From NCBI GenBank assembly GCA_963920765.1, contig OY987243.1:26035419-26099418 (forward strand): DNA of 64,000 nt, in the 5' to 3' direction. The DNA comes from Ulota crispa. Lineage: Eukaryota > Streptophyta > Bryopsida > Orthotrichales > Orthotrichaceae. This document shows positions 55,747 to 64,000 of the stretch, piece after piece. The position numbers were made by a program, and so were the translations under genes. The first letter of the stretch is position 1, and each line of letters starts with the position of its first letter. The notes under the pieces are model-generated. The model saw only the letters and a program-made list of their open reading frames with translations, had not been told where the DNA came from and searched no databases.

Positions 55747-57659
55747 CTAGAAGTTTAACAAGTTGTCCTCATAATATGTTTGTATGGCGTAGTACTTCAT
55801 GTCAACATGCTTGGTGCGTTTATGATACTCAGGATTCTTCACAAGAGCAATTGCTGCTTGGTTATCACTAAATATTGTCAACGAAAGTTCTTGAGTGCAG
55901 TCCAAACTTCGTAGAAGTCTGCATAGCCATATCGTTTCCTTTGTGGATTCTGCCGTGGCCACAAGCTCTGCAATGGTTGTTGAGTCTGCGAAGCACCCTT
56001 GCTTGTGGCTTCCCCATGCTATCGTTGTAGAGCCTAGGGTGTAAACAAATCCTATCATGCTCTTACAGTCATCTAAATCACCGCCAAAATCTGCATCTGT
56101 ATACCCAATAAGTCGAGGGGAATAGCCTGACTTTGATAGTAAAGTCCGTAGTGCTTTGTTCTCTTGAGGTAACGCATGACACGTTTGACTGCTGTCCAGT
56201 GGCTCTGACAAGGTCTTTCTTGGAATAAGGAAATTTTGTTCACGGCATATCCAATATCTGGACGTGTGATGATGGTTGTATACATAAGACAAGCTACTCC
56301 CTGTCTATACGGTACCTCCACTTCAGGATCTTTTGGGTTATTGTTCTTCCAAATTTTGGAATGAGTATCGGCTGGGGTTGAGACTTTGTGAGCATCTTGA
56401 AGGCCAAAACGTTGTAAAACATCCTGTATGTATTGTTCTTGGTGCACAAAAATGGAACCTGTACATGGACAGCACTGAATTTGAAAACCTATGAAGTAGT
56501 CCATTGTGCCACGAATAACTTGAAATGCACTTTCCAAATATCGTAAGATGCTTTCTACATAAGCTGGGTTTGTAGAGGCTATGATGCCATCATTGACATA
56601 AATCCCAAGAATCATGTGTAAGATCCCGTGGTTTGAGTATATGTAGCAATCAGCTTCGCTAGTGATGAGTCTGAACTGTTTCAAGAAAGTAGACATTCTC
56701 AAATTCCATTGTCTGGCAGATTGTCTTAACCCATAAATGCTTTTCTTGAGCCGACAGTAATACTTTGGTTTCTCCTGATCCTCGTAACCTAGAGGTTGGG
56801 TCATGTATATTTCTTCTTCCAAGTCACCATTAAGGAATGCCGTGCTAATATCAAACTGTTGCAGGTGCATATTCTTGGCTGCACCAATCGCAAATATAGC
56901 CCGTATAGAATTGTAGCGTATTACTGGTGAATAAGTCTCAAAAAAATCAACACCATGCTTTTGTGTGAAACCTTTGGCAACCAGTCTCGCTTTATACTTT
57001 TCAATCTCTCCATCATGTCTGTATTTGATATTATAAACCCATTTATTTCTAACTAGTTTCTTGTCTGAGGGTTTTTGAACGAGCTCCCAGGTTTGGTTTT
57101 CAATGAGGGATGCATACTCACAATCCATGGCTGCTTGCCAAGAGGAGGAATCAATTGAGGAGATTGCCTCGTGATAAGTTTGGGGTTCCTGTAAAGCCTC
57201 TCTTATCAATGCTATCAAGGCGTTTGAATAGCGAATGGAATCTTGTTGCATTGGGTCGAGATGAAATAAGTCTGATGGTTCTGCTTCTTCCGGTAATTCA
57301 GGAAAATTGGAATAGCCCGGAAGGCGAGGCGTGCTATTCAACAACTCTTGGATGGATCTAAACCTTCTGTTATAAGGTTCTTCATCTGCATCATCAAGTC
57401 CCATTGTTTGCAAGTTTGCCGAGTTGTCTCCTAGCAATGGATCTCCCATTGCTTGTGATGAAACTTCTTGAGGATTGTTGATATTTGAGATTGCTTGCAC
57501 ATGTGCAGAGATATTGTTTGAGGATGGGGGTTGCAGGTTGCTCCCACTGCTAGTCGAGCCTCCAACCACGTCGTGTGAAATTTCATTAATTTCATCGAAC
57601 CTTCGTGGACGCATTATAGGATTGGTGATATTACTCACATGTGGTAATGGATCAATCAA
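55747..57659 (-). pseudogene. Copia reverse transcriptase and RNase H
   Basis: RT begins around ETYSPVIRYNSIRAIFA and carries the first catalytic Asp in FDISTAFLNGDLEEEIYM and the IYGLRQSARQWN box; the YVDD box reads YVNDG, so one catalytic Asp is replaced by Asn. Tyr-rich MRYLKRTKHYGLYY leads into RNase H. A single frameshift at about 56125-56140 separates RT from RNase H, which continues in another frame with GYTDADFGGD, an AELVATAES box, SDNQAAIALVKNPEYH and TKHVDMKYY. RT joins the integrase frame upstream in the same phase, interrupted only by a TGA at 57707-57705. The frameshift and active-site change make the product inactive. Confidence 0.92.
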
Positions 57660-57704
57660 GATATTGATATATTCCCCAAGGCCTGGATCTAATGGAAAAC
57701 TTGG

Positions 57705-59161
57705 TCAGTATTTTCTAGATTTCTTGTCAATCACGTAATCTGCACTTTCGATGATCTTGTCGCTGAGAGGTTCCCAGAATTGATATGCCTTGCTGGTGGA
57801 GGAATATCCCATGAAGTACGTTTTGATATTCTTAAGATCTAATTTTGTCCTTAATTGTTTGTTGATAAAAATCCGGGCCAGAGATCCAAAAACTCTGTAA
57901 TGTTGAACTCTAGGCTTTTCTTCAAACCATTTTTCATAAGGAGTCACATTGTCGAGTTGGTGATTAATGGTCCTGTTGAGGATATATACTGATGTACTCA
58001 CTGCTTCAGCCCATAGTTTCTTTGGTAGATCTTTAGAGCAGAAAAGGCTTCGCGCCATTTCCATCACGGTCCTGTTATCTTGTTCTATATAACCATTTTG
58101 CTGCAGTGTGTATGCTGTGCTATATTGGCGAGAAATACTCATTTCTTGAAGGTACTTATTGAAAGCCTTGTTTGAAAACTTTGAGCCGTGATCAGTTTGA
58201 ATGGCAAGGACATCGTGGCCAATTTCCTTTGTCATTGTTTTTACTACATGCTTAAAAAAAGAGAATGCCTCTAATTTTTGCGAGGCAAAATGGACAAACC
58301 GGTAAGCCATAGCATTATCTTTGTAGAGAATGTAATAAGTGGATCCTTTCACAGATGGATTTTTGGATTGTTTACCTGAAGTATCTCCACGAATCAGCTG
58401 TCTTGGTGTAGTCAATCGTTGTTTGTCTGGATCGTGCTTGTATGTTGATTTATGTTGCTTTCCAAGCATACAACCCTCGTAGACATGTTGAAGTTGGATT
58501 TGCTTCTCAAATTTGAAATCATGAAGACTTTTGTGAGAGCTCATCCTCTGGATAGTGTCGATGTGGACATGGCCCATTCGTTTGTGCCAGAGGATTAGGT
58601 CATCCCGATCTTTCATATAGTTTGCCGCTAAGGCTAAACCAGTGGTTGAGTCTGGCTTGGTATGGTTTAAACAACACGCTTCCTCTTCACAAATCGATGC
58701 AATGTGAGCTGTATCTGAAATGAGAGGTGTCAGTGTCTTATTTGGAAGGATCACCATGACTGATAATTGGTATAGTTTCTGTATGCGAGTGCCTTCAAGT
58801 ACTTTTTTACCGAGCATTGTAATGAAATTTCATCACCCAGAGAAGTCACAAATGATAAGTTCCTCTCAGAAACTAGACCTACGGAGAAGAGATTTTGTCT
58901 CAACTTAGGAACAAATAAGACATTACGCATAAGTCCCTTATAATGCTGGCCATCCACAAGACACTTAATTTGTATGTCACCTTTTCCATGTACCCAGAGC
59001 TTAGTATCATCGGCTATCTGAACGGTATGTACACCTTTAGGAATCGATTGAAAAGTTGAAAACCACTCCAATTTGTCCGTCATATGCTCACTTGCTCCAC
59101 TATCAGCGAACCAGGTATCGACGTAGGTATCTGTGACAAAAGCATAGCTCGATGAAGTCAA
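57705..59161 (-). pseudogene. Copia protease and integrase
   Basis: The aspartic protease centre is FADSGASEHMTDK near 59110. A frameshift between about 58817 and 58751 moves into the integrase frame. That frame has the N-terminal zinc region LWHKRMGHVH followed by YEGCMLGKQHK, where the first Cys of the usual C-x2-C pair is Tyr. The core shows ILYKDNAMAYRFVHF, then QTDHGSKF with the second catalytic Asp, and NGYIEQDNRTVMEMARSLF with the Glu. KKLWAEAVSTSVYILNR and the downstream YFMGYSSTSKAYQFW box are typical of copia integrases. The frame stops at TGA 57707-57705 before the RT segment. Confidence 0.9.
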
Positions 59162-60084
59162 TGTTACTTTGAAAGCAAAATCCTCGTCTGAAGAAGAGTG
59201 AGAGTCTCCATCAGAACTGCTGGAAATTTGTAAGCTCTCAACGAGATTGGCCTCGCTGAGTCCTCCATCGACCTTACGTGGTTCCTTCCCGTGTGGCCGC
59301 TTCTTCTTCGGTCTTGGACAATCGGCTGACTAGTGTCCTAAATCGTGGCAGTTATAGCATTTGGTACAAGCTTTCAAATCTCTGATGTAACTTATATCCT
59401 TCTTATGCTGCTCTTTCTTCATGAGAAGATATATCTAGGAACTGGATGTTGATCATGTGAAAAACACTTGGTCAGCTTCGGTATCACCACCTCCTTGTCG
59501 ATGAAACAAGCTCTCATGGCGAAGTAATCATTCCTCTAATGTATCCACGTTCTGATCTGCCTTAGGAACATTCGACCATGCAGCAATTATGTTGTTATAA
59601 CTGGGAGGCAGGCTGTAGATTATCTTTTTATCAGGAACTATATGGCCTAAGTCTGCCAAAATCATTGCCATCTCAGTGATCTTTTGAATATGCGTTGATA
59701 TGTCATCGCTACTCTCCATTTTGTAATCGAAATTTTTTCCCTGAAGAGTAAACACGTTCTCAAGTGATGTAGAGAGCAGGGTTTATGCCACATTGAAGCT
59801 GCTGTAGAACAGCTAGTAAGCTTTCCTAAAATTCTTTGTGAAATCGATTTGCTGATAAACATACGTGCATTCGCGTTCTTTTCGTTCTAAGTTTCCATCA
59901 GAATCATCTCTTCAGGAGTAATATCCGTAGGATCATCTAGAATTGGACGTTTCTCAGAACCAAATACAACTCTCAAGACCTTTTTAGCTTCAAATACAAT
60001 CTCCATGTGGTATTTCCACACGGAAAATTGCGTGCCATCAAACATTTTTACCGGAACTTTGTCGTTCTTATCCATGATGTACAA
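59162..60084 (-). pseudogene. Copia gag with CCHC zinc knuckle
   Basis: Gag begins at 60084 with KMFDGTQFSVWKYHMEIVF, the typical copia gag start, and stops after 65 codons; it then continues in another frame (about 59755-59528: IHSLPPSYNN-like region, SLPPSYNNIIAAWSNV). Further on is the nucleocapsid knuckle CYNCHDLGH-stop-SADCP, a C-x2-C-x4-H-x4-C motif in which the codon after His is TAG (59332-59330), where Trp would fit. It then reads in phase through a Lys-rich and Ser/Asp-rich linker into the protease. Several stops show the polyprotein cannot be made. Confidence 0.85.
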
Positions 60085-60397
60085 AAAACAAGAAAATCAA
60101 GAAAATCAAGAAAGCTCTTCAAGAAGAGAAAAAAAAGTCGTAAAAATTCTCAACTACTGTTACCGGATCTATTCTTACAAGACACGACTAAGTACAAAAA
60201 AGCGATTGAAAGCAATCTAAGGAACTCAATTAAGAAAAACAAATAGTTCAAGAAATCTCATGTTTAAGACTCTGTTCACTGTTTCTCCAAGTGAAAGGGC
60301 TGTATTCCTATTCCAATCAAAACAAGTTCGCAATAATCCAAAGAAGAGACAAAAATTTAAGAGATATGGTGCAATCTAGCGCTTAAGACCCATAACC

Positions 60398-60697
60398 TAT
60401 TATAGGTAATCTACTTCTATCAATCAATTACTCAGACAAAATAGCAATAAGACAAAGACACTTTATTAACTAATTCAAACAATACAGATGAATTGCGCGA
60501 CATATTCTCTAGTGTTCCTCAGAGCTTTACAGAGTCTCGCACTCTCTCTCTCCTACTCGCAGACACTCTTCAATCACAACCAAATGAATACCAAACTACT
60601 CTAACGCTACTGGACTAGTCGTCTACTAACTGAGCCGTGGATGAGAACTATGAATCCAATGTGGATGAATGTTATGGATGAATATCATCCAACAATA
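60398..60697 (-). repeat. 5' LTR of the copia element
   Basis: 300 bp, the promoter-bearing LTR of this minus-strand element. Immediately inside it, read on the minus strand, is GGTTATGGGTCTTAAGCGC, the position of the primer-binding site; I cannot name the tRNA with confidence. Confidence 0.95.
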
Positions 60698-60702
60698 CCT
60701 TC

Positions 60703-61367
60703 AAGGTATTATTTTGGGCAATGAGGGGACATTCTTTATCCTCTTAGGCATTTAGAGGTTAATCTCTTCTAGAGTTCCTATTTAATGGTTGTCAACCTTC
60801 ATAGCTTCTTGCTCCATTACTCCAAAACATTAATAGTTTGGAATGTATTTTAATTTGTTGGTCTCGGTTTGTAACTCAATGTTACACTTCTGATGTAATA
60901 TATGCTACATAAAGAACGAAGTATAGAGGTTCTCTTCATTTTTCCTTCAAAACATTTCTTGACTATCTTCCAGCCACTCCTTGCTTGATTTGTTATGTTG
61001 TACATTTAAATTTTGCATATTGTAGGATTGATTTTTTGAAAGGAAAACATACTCAAGTGTCTCAGCTGTAGCAAAGATGATAGTGTCACTCAATTAACCT
61101 TAGCATGCACAATCTAACCGTAGCTTCAAACCCCTTTCTACAGACTTCATGCAATTTGGCCGGACCTTTGATTAAATATCTAGCAAAAGCTCCTTAGCAA
61201 CTAGACTAATCCTCATTGCTATACTGAATTGCAATTAGGCTAGTCCTCATTTGTTCTTCCACTAATCCCATTAATGACAACAACTTGACAAGCAAAGGTA
61301 TTCAACTAGCTCCATTTCTAGGCCTCCAATTCTTTTATACATGTTAAAAACTAAAAGAACTAAAAAC
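60703..61367. other. Spacer right of the retrotransposon
   Basis: Begins with a possible TTAA-family right end (CTTAGGCATTTAGAGGTTAA, ending about 60757); otherwise AT-rich with no gene recognised. Confidence 0.4.
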
Positions 61368-61369
61368 TA

Positions 61370-61950
61370 CTCCCCCTGTCCCAATATAAAGCTCCAGAAA
61401 ACTTTTCCATGAGGGATTAACTATATTTCTAGTCATTATGCTAGTGACAAATGCAATTTAGAATCAATATACCACCTACCAAATATCTACAAAATTTCAA
61501 GTTTTTATGTTGTTGTTTAGACACCCAAATTCCATGCAAAAAGTTCCTTATTTGTGCATGGTTTGAGAAGGCTACTGGCTCCTCATTATTTTAGTCTTTG
61601 TACTTATGACACATGCATTCTAGAATCAATATACCATCTATCAAATGTGTGCAAAATCTCCAACTTCGATGTTGCCGTTCGGGCACCCAAATTCCATGCA
61701 AAAAGTACCATATTTGTACATGTTGCTATCTCCTCATTATTGATGATTTAAAGATTAATAGCAACAATGGTACCTCACATGGGCAAGGCCAAGCTTGTTA
61801 GGAGAGAAATGCTCTTTAATTGCTTAACTTGCCCCCATGAGACCATTGGACATGATAAAGCTTTCTCAACAATTGAAATTAGCAAAAAGGAGCTTTTTAG
61901 TGGGACAAGAACTATGCGTAATTTGGAGCTTTATATTGGGACAGAGGGAG
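61370..61950. mobile_element. Stowaway-like MITE with TA target site
   Basis: Left TA|CTCCCCCTGTCCCAATATAA; right read inwards TA|CTCCCTCTGTCCCAATATAA, then AGCTCC in both. CTCCCTCYGTCCCA with a TA duplication is the hallmark of Stowaway (Tc1/mariner-derived) MITEs of plants. At 581 bp it is long for the class because the interior holds a direct duplication of about 160 bp (61432-61590 and 61592-61745). Confidence 0.9.
61432..61745 (+). repeat. Direct duplication inside the Stowaway-like MITE
   Basis: Two copies share (T/G)CTAGTGACAAATGCA/CTTATGACACATGCA, AGAATCAATATACCA(C/T)CTA, CAAA(T/G)TGT/ATCT, CACCCAAATTCCATGCAAAA, AAGT(T/A)CC(T/A)TATTTGT and CTCCTCATTATT. The similarity is about 80 percent by eye. 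Confidence 0.75.
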
Positions 61951-61952
61951 TA

Positions 61953-62534
61953 ATAAACATAGGACAGCATGAAGGGAGTGCTCGAACCCTTTAAAAAGCT
62001 TATTCTGTACATTCAGGAGTCAAAATTCTTTTGAAGTTAGATTATTGGTGATTGTTCACCCAAAATTGATCTACCTTGTCAATTAAAATTTCAGGATTAC
62101 GCAGGAATCTCTAGCCACTGATCAAAAACATTTTAAAGTACCATAGTATGTTGCAGAAATAACATTCTACAAAATAATTGTAGAAGGATAACTGGTATTA
62201 GTAAGTGCTTCCATGGAAGTAATTTGAAGAAACATCATATCTAAATATGTTTGCACAAGATTCTAAACTACGAATACCACTTGACGGGAGCCATTATTAC
62301 CAATTTCTAGTATTACTTCATGAAGAGAAATGGATAGATCAGCTCAATTCAAATTGAAATTTCTACTAACGCCTAAAGCAGAATCGACTAAACTTTCTGT
62401 GAGTCAAAAAAGGTATGCCGTAAAAACATATGCTTATACGGGTTACCCAGGCTAAATATTCATATTTCCTCAGATAAAATGACGACTGGAGGGTAAATGC
62501 AAACATATTTGTACCTCTGTACAGAAAGATCCTA
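61953..62534. other. Downstream region of the HOP gene
   Basis: Presumed 3' UTR and intergenic DNA of the minus-strand HOP gene. No terminator or polyadenylation site can be placed firmly. The minus frame at 62366-62560 is a shadow that overlaps the last coding exon in another frame. Confidence 0.4.
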
Positions 62535-64000
62535 CTACCGAACTTGCACAATGCCAGCATTGACCAATTTTTGGATTTTACCCATAACCATAGGATTCTT
62601 CATGTGCTCCTGTGCAGCATTGGGGTTCTCTTGAAAATCTGTCAGTACCTGCAATTCGGTGGAGTCACGTCAGGACAACGTTACGCTTGTAAACATAGCA
62701 AATAACCATAGGTACTCCTGACCTATAGATTGCAGCCTTATCGAAACAATGAGTACGGGGCAGTGATCCCAATTGATATTCTTAATTCGCTACATAGCTA
62801 AAGACAGTGCTAAGCGAGATTAATTTTTTAAAGTTTAACTGTGAGATTCACGCTATTTGTAGCTACAAAAAATACTTAGAAGATAATTAGCTGAATTTAG
62901 TACAAACTTGAACACTAGTACAGGGAACCCATTGAGGTTAGTATTCAAATCTGTGCACACCGAAGGTACTGGAGTAGGATTACGTACCTGTCTCATGACT
63001 GGATCGGACAATATCCCTTGGATTTCCGGGTCTTGCATTGACCTCGCCTGCAAATGAGAGAACACAGAAGCAAACTTAGATCGACAAGTTTGAAATGATA
63101 ATCTAAACCATGTATAAGAACAATCCCGATACAAAACTTCAAGATTAGCACAAATCATAACCAAACTATGCAACTCACCTGCTTCTCTTTCAAGTCATCA
63201 GCACTAATATCACCTCTGTTCATCTTGTTTATTTGATCCACACATCTGCACCGAAAGAAGAACAGCGAAAAATAGTTAGAACAGTAATACGGGGCATATC
63301 AGGATAGGGAGATGGGGAAAGTTTAAAGTCAAGTCATGGTCAGAACAGACAGCGCAATGCAACAAAAAGCAGCCTCACAGAAAATGAAATTACTGCGTAC
63401 AACACTAGTACGGACTTCCACTACAGCAAAGCCTTCGTAAACGCCAGAAAGAACTCTGAAGCCAGAAACCAGCAACACTAGAAGAAACATACCTGCGAAC
63501 TCCATCCATCAACTCCTGGTTGCCTTCATTGTGCTTCAATCCAAGCTGATATAGTCAACCAATGGACAGTAAGGATGAAGATACTCAAAATTATAAAATG
63601 TACTACAAAGTATTTCTATGTATGCGCTCAAACATGACCAAAAATGAAATGAAGCATACAACCCCATACTCGATCAATATGGAGTTGTCAGTTATATATG
63701 GAGTGTATCTAGACTTCGTGCTGGTCCAGATACACTCCATATATAACTGACAACTCCATATTGATCGAATCTGGGGTTATATCCTCTATTACTGCAAGGT
63801 TGTTTTGAAGTTAACCACAGAAAGCCTCCAACAACGAACATTGGCACATAACCCCCAAGCCTAAAAACTTACTTACTCCTGACTCAAGATCAGCAGTACC
63901 TGGTAGGTTTCCAGAGCTTTGTCATATTCCTTCATGAAAAATTGGATGGCTCCCTTTCGTGAATATCCTTTCACAAATTTCGGATCCAGGTCTATGCATT
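62535..64000 (-). CDS. HOP: Hsp70-Hsp90 organising protein (HOP/STI1), C-terminal exons
   Basis: HOP is a cytosolic co-chaperone whose TPR domains hold Hsp70 and Hsp90 together for client transfer. Five exons are visible (minus strand): 64000-63900 (partial), 63545-63493, 63245-63179, 63047-62988 and 62648-62535; introns are GT-AG and phases fit. The first gives the end of the last TPR domain (DPKFVKGYSRKGAIQFF, then EYDKALETYQ); next NQELMDGVRR; then CVDQINKMNRGDISADDL; then ARSMQDPEIQGILSDPVMRQ; and the last exon ends ENPNAAQEHMKNPMVMGKIQ plus KLVNAGIVQVR and TAG. The last two exons form the STI1/DP2 domain. About 150-160 C-terminal residues are present; the start, TPR1 and TPR2A lie beyond the window edge. 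Confidence 0.93.
63660..63778. repeat. Long hairpin (foldback) inside a HOP intron
   Basis: Left arm AACCCCATACTCGATCAATA continuing through GGAGTTGTCAGTTATATATGG to TATCTAGA; right arm is its near-perfect reverse complement, ending ATTGATCGAATCTGGGGTT. Arms are about 53 bp with two to four mismatches and a loop of about 11 bp (CTTCGTGCTGG). It lies in the intron between exons 63900 and 63545, so it is transcribed with HOP and would form a hairpin in the pre-mRNA. Likely a foldback MITE. Confidence 0.85.

Larger units (their letters stand above)
55265..60697 (-). mobile_element. Ty1/copia LTR retrotransposon, complete but inactive
   Basis: 5433 bp on the minus strand, bounded by two LTRs of about 300 bp and a 5-bp target duplication CCTTC (55260-55264 and 60698-60702). 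Order from the 5' LTR leftwards: gag, protease, integrase, reverse transcriptase, RNase H; integrase before RT defines the copia superfamily. A purine-rich tract (GAAGTGAGTGGGAG, read on the minus strand) lies directly upstream of the 3' LTR, as expected for the polypurine tract. All coding parts carry stops, frameshifts or altered active sites. LTR divergence is about 16 substitutions in 300 bp by eye, so insertion is not recent. Confidence 0.95.

Noticed and set aside
57110-57738. Plus-strand frames inside the copia pol region
   Set aside because: They are antisense shadows of the minus-strand reverse transcriptase and integrase.
1-64000. tRNA or rRNA genes
   Set aside because: No cloverleaf-type box A/box B pair or rRNA-like sequence was noticed on reading; a tRNA or covariance-model scan would settle it.

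Overview
The window looks like gene-poor nuclear DNA of a streptophyte (land plant or charophyte alga); the species cannot be fixed from sequence alone. Supporting signs are AT-rich spacer DNA, GT-AG introns, an Arabidopsis-type TTTAGGG interstitial telomere tract, a Stowaway-type MITE, CACTA-type MITEs, a Ty1/copia element and a plant-like HOP co-chaperone. A non-seed or charophyte lineage is my guess, because the GT34 gene has a DAD/TNP active-site signature rather than the land-plant xylosyltransferase form, and because TTAA-flanked (piggyBac-like) and Tc1 DD34E elements are unusual in seed plants.

Only two host genes can be modelled with confidence, both on the minus strand. A five-exon type II membrane glycosyltransferase of family GT34 lies at 33560-35407, downstream of a GC-rich block with an irregular tandem repeat (36.2-36.7 kb). 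The last five exons of a HOP/STI1-like Hsp70-Hsp90 organising protein lie at 62535-64000; its 5' part is outside the window. A third region (about 19.5-23.3 kb, plus strand) holds coherent but broken peptide blocks with splice-like junctions and looks like a decayed multi-exon gene of unknown family.

The rest is mostly mobile-element DNA. 0-10 kb: foldback elements, including a perfect 110-bp palindrome, a 20-bp minisatellite, a 58-bp satellite with dimer structure, a hAT-like MITE with 8-bp TSD, TA-flanked MITEs and the first TTAA elements. 10.6-15.6 kb: a possible 5-kb element bounded by similar inverted ends, full of TGACTA-type repeats and containing a Tc1-derived foldback. 16-31.5 kb: CACTA-like and TTAA MITEs and a Tc1 DD34E transposase pseudogene that keeps its full frame length. 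37-54 kb: a dense series of TTAA elements with other MITEs. 55.3-60.7 kb: a complete but inactive Ty1/copia retrotransposon with two LTRs and a 5-bp TSD. 61.4-62.0 kb: the Stowaway-like MITE.

The two host genes show no functional link. The mobile elements form families (TTAA; CACTA/CACTAGTAGAAA; TA-AGGT), and several lesions in both pseudogenised elements fit C-to-T/G-to-A change, as expected under cytosine methylation and deamination.
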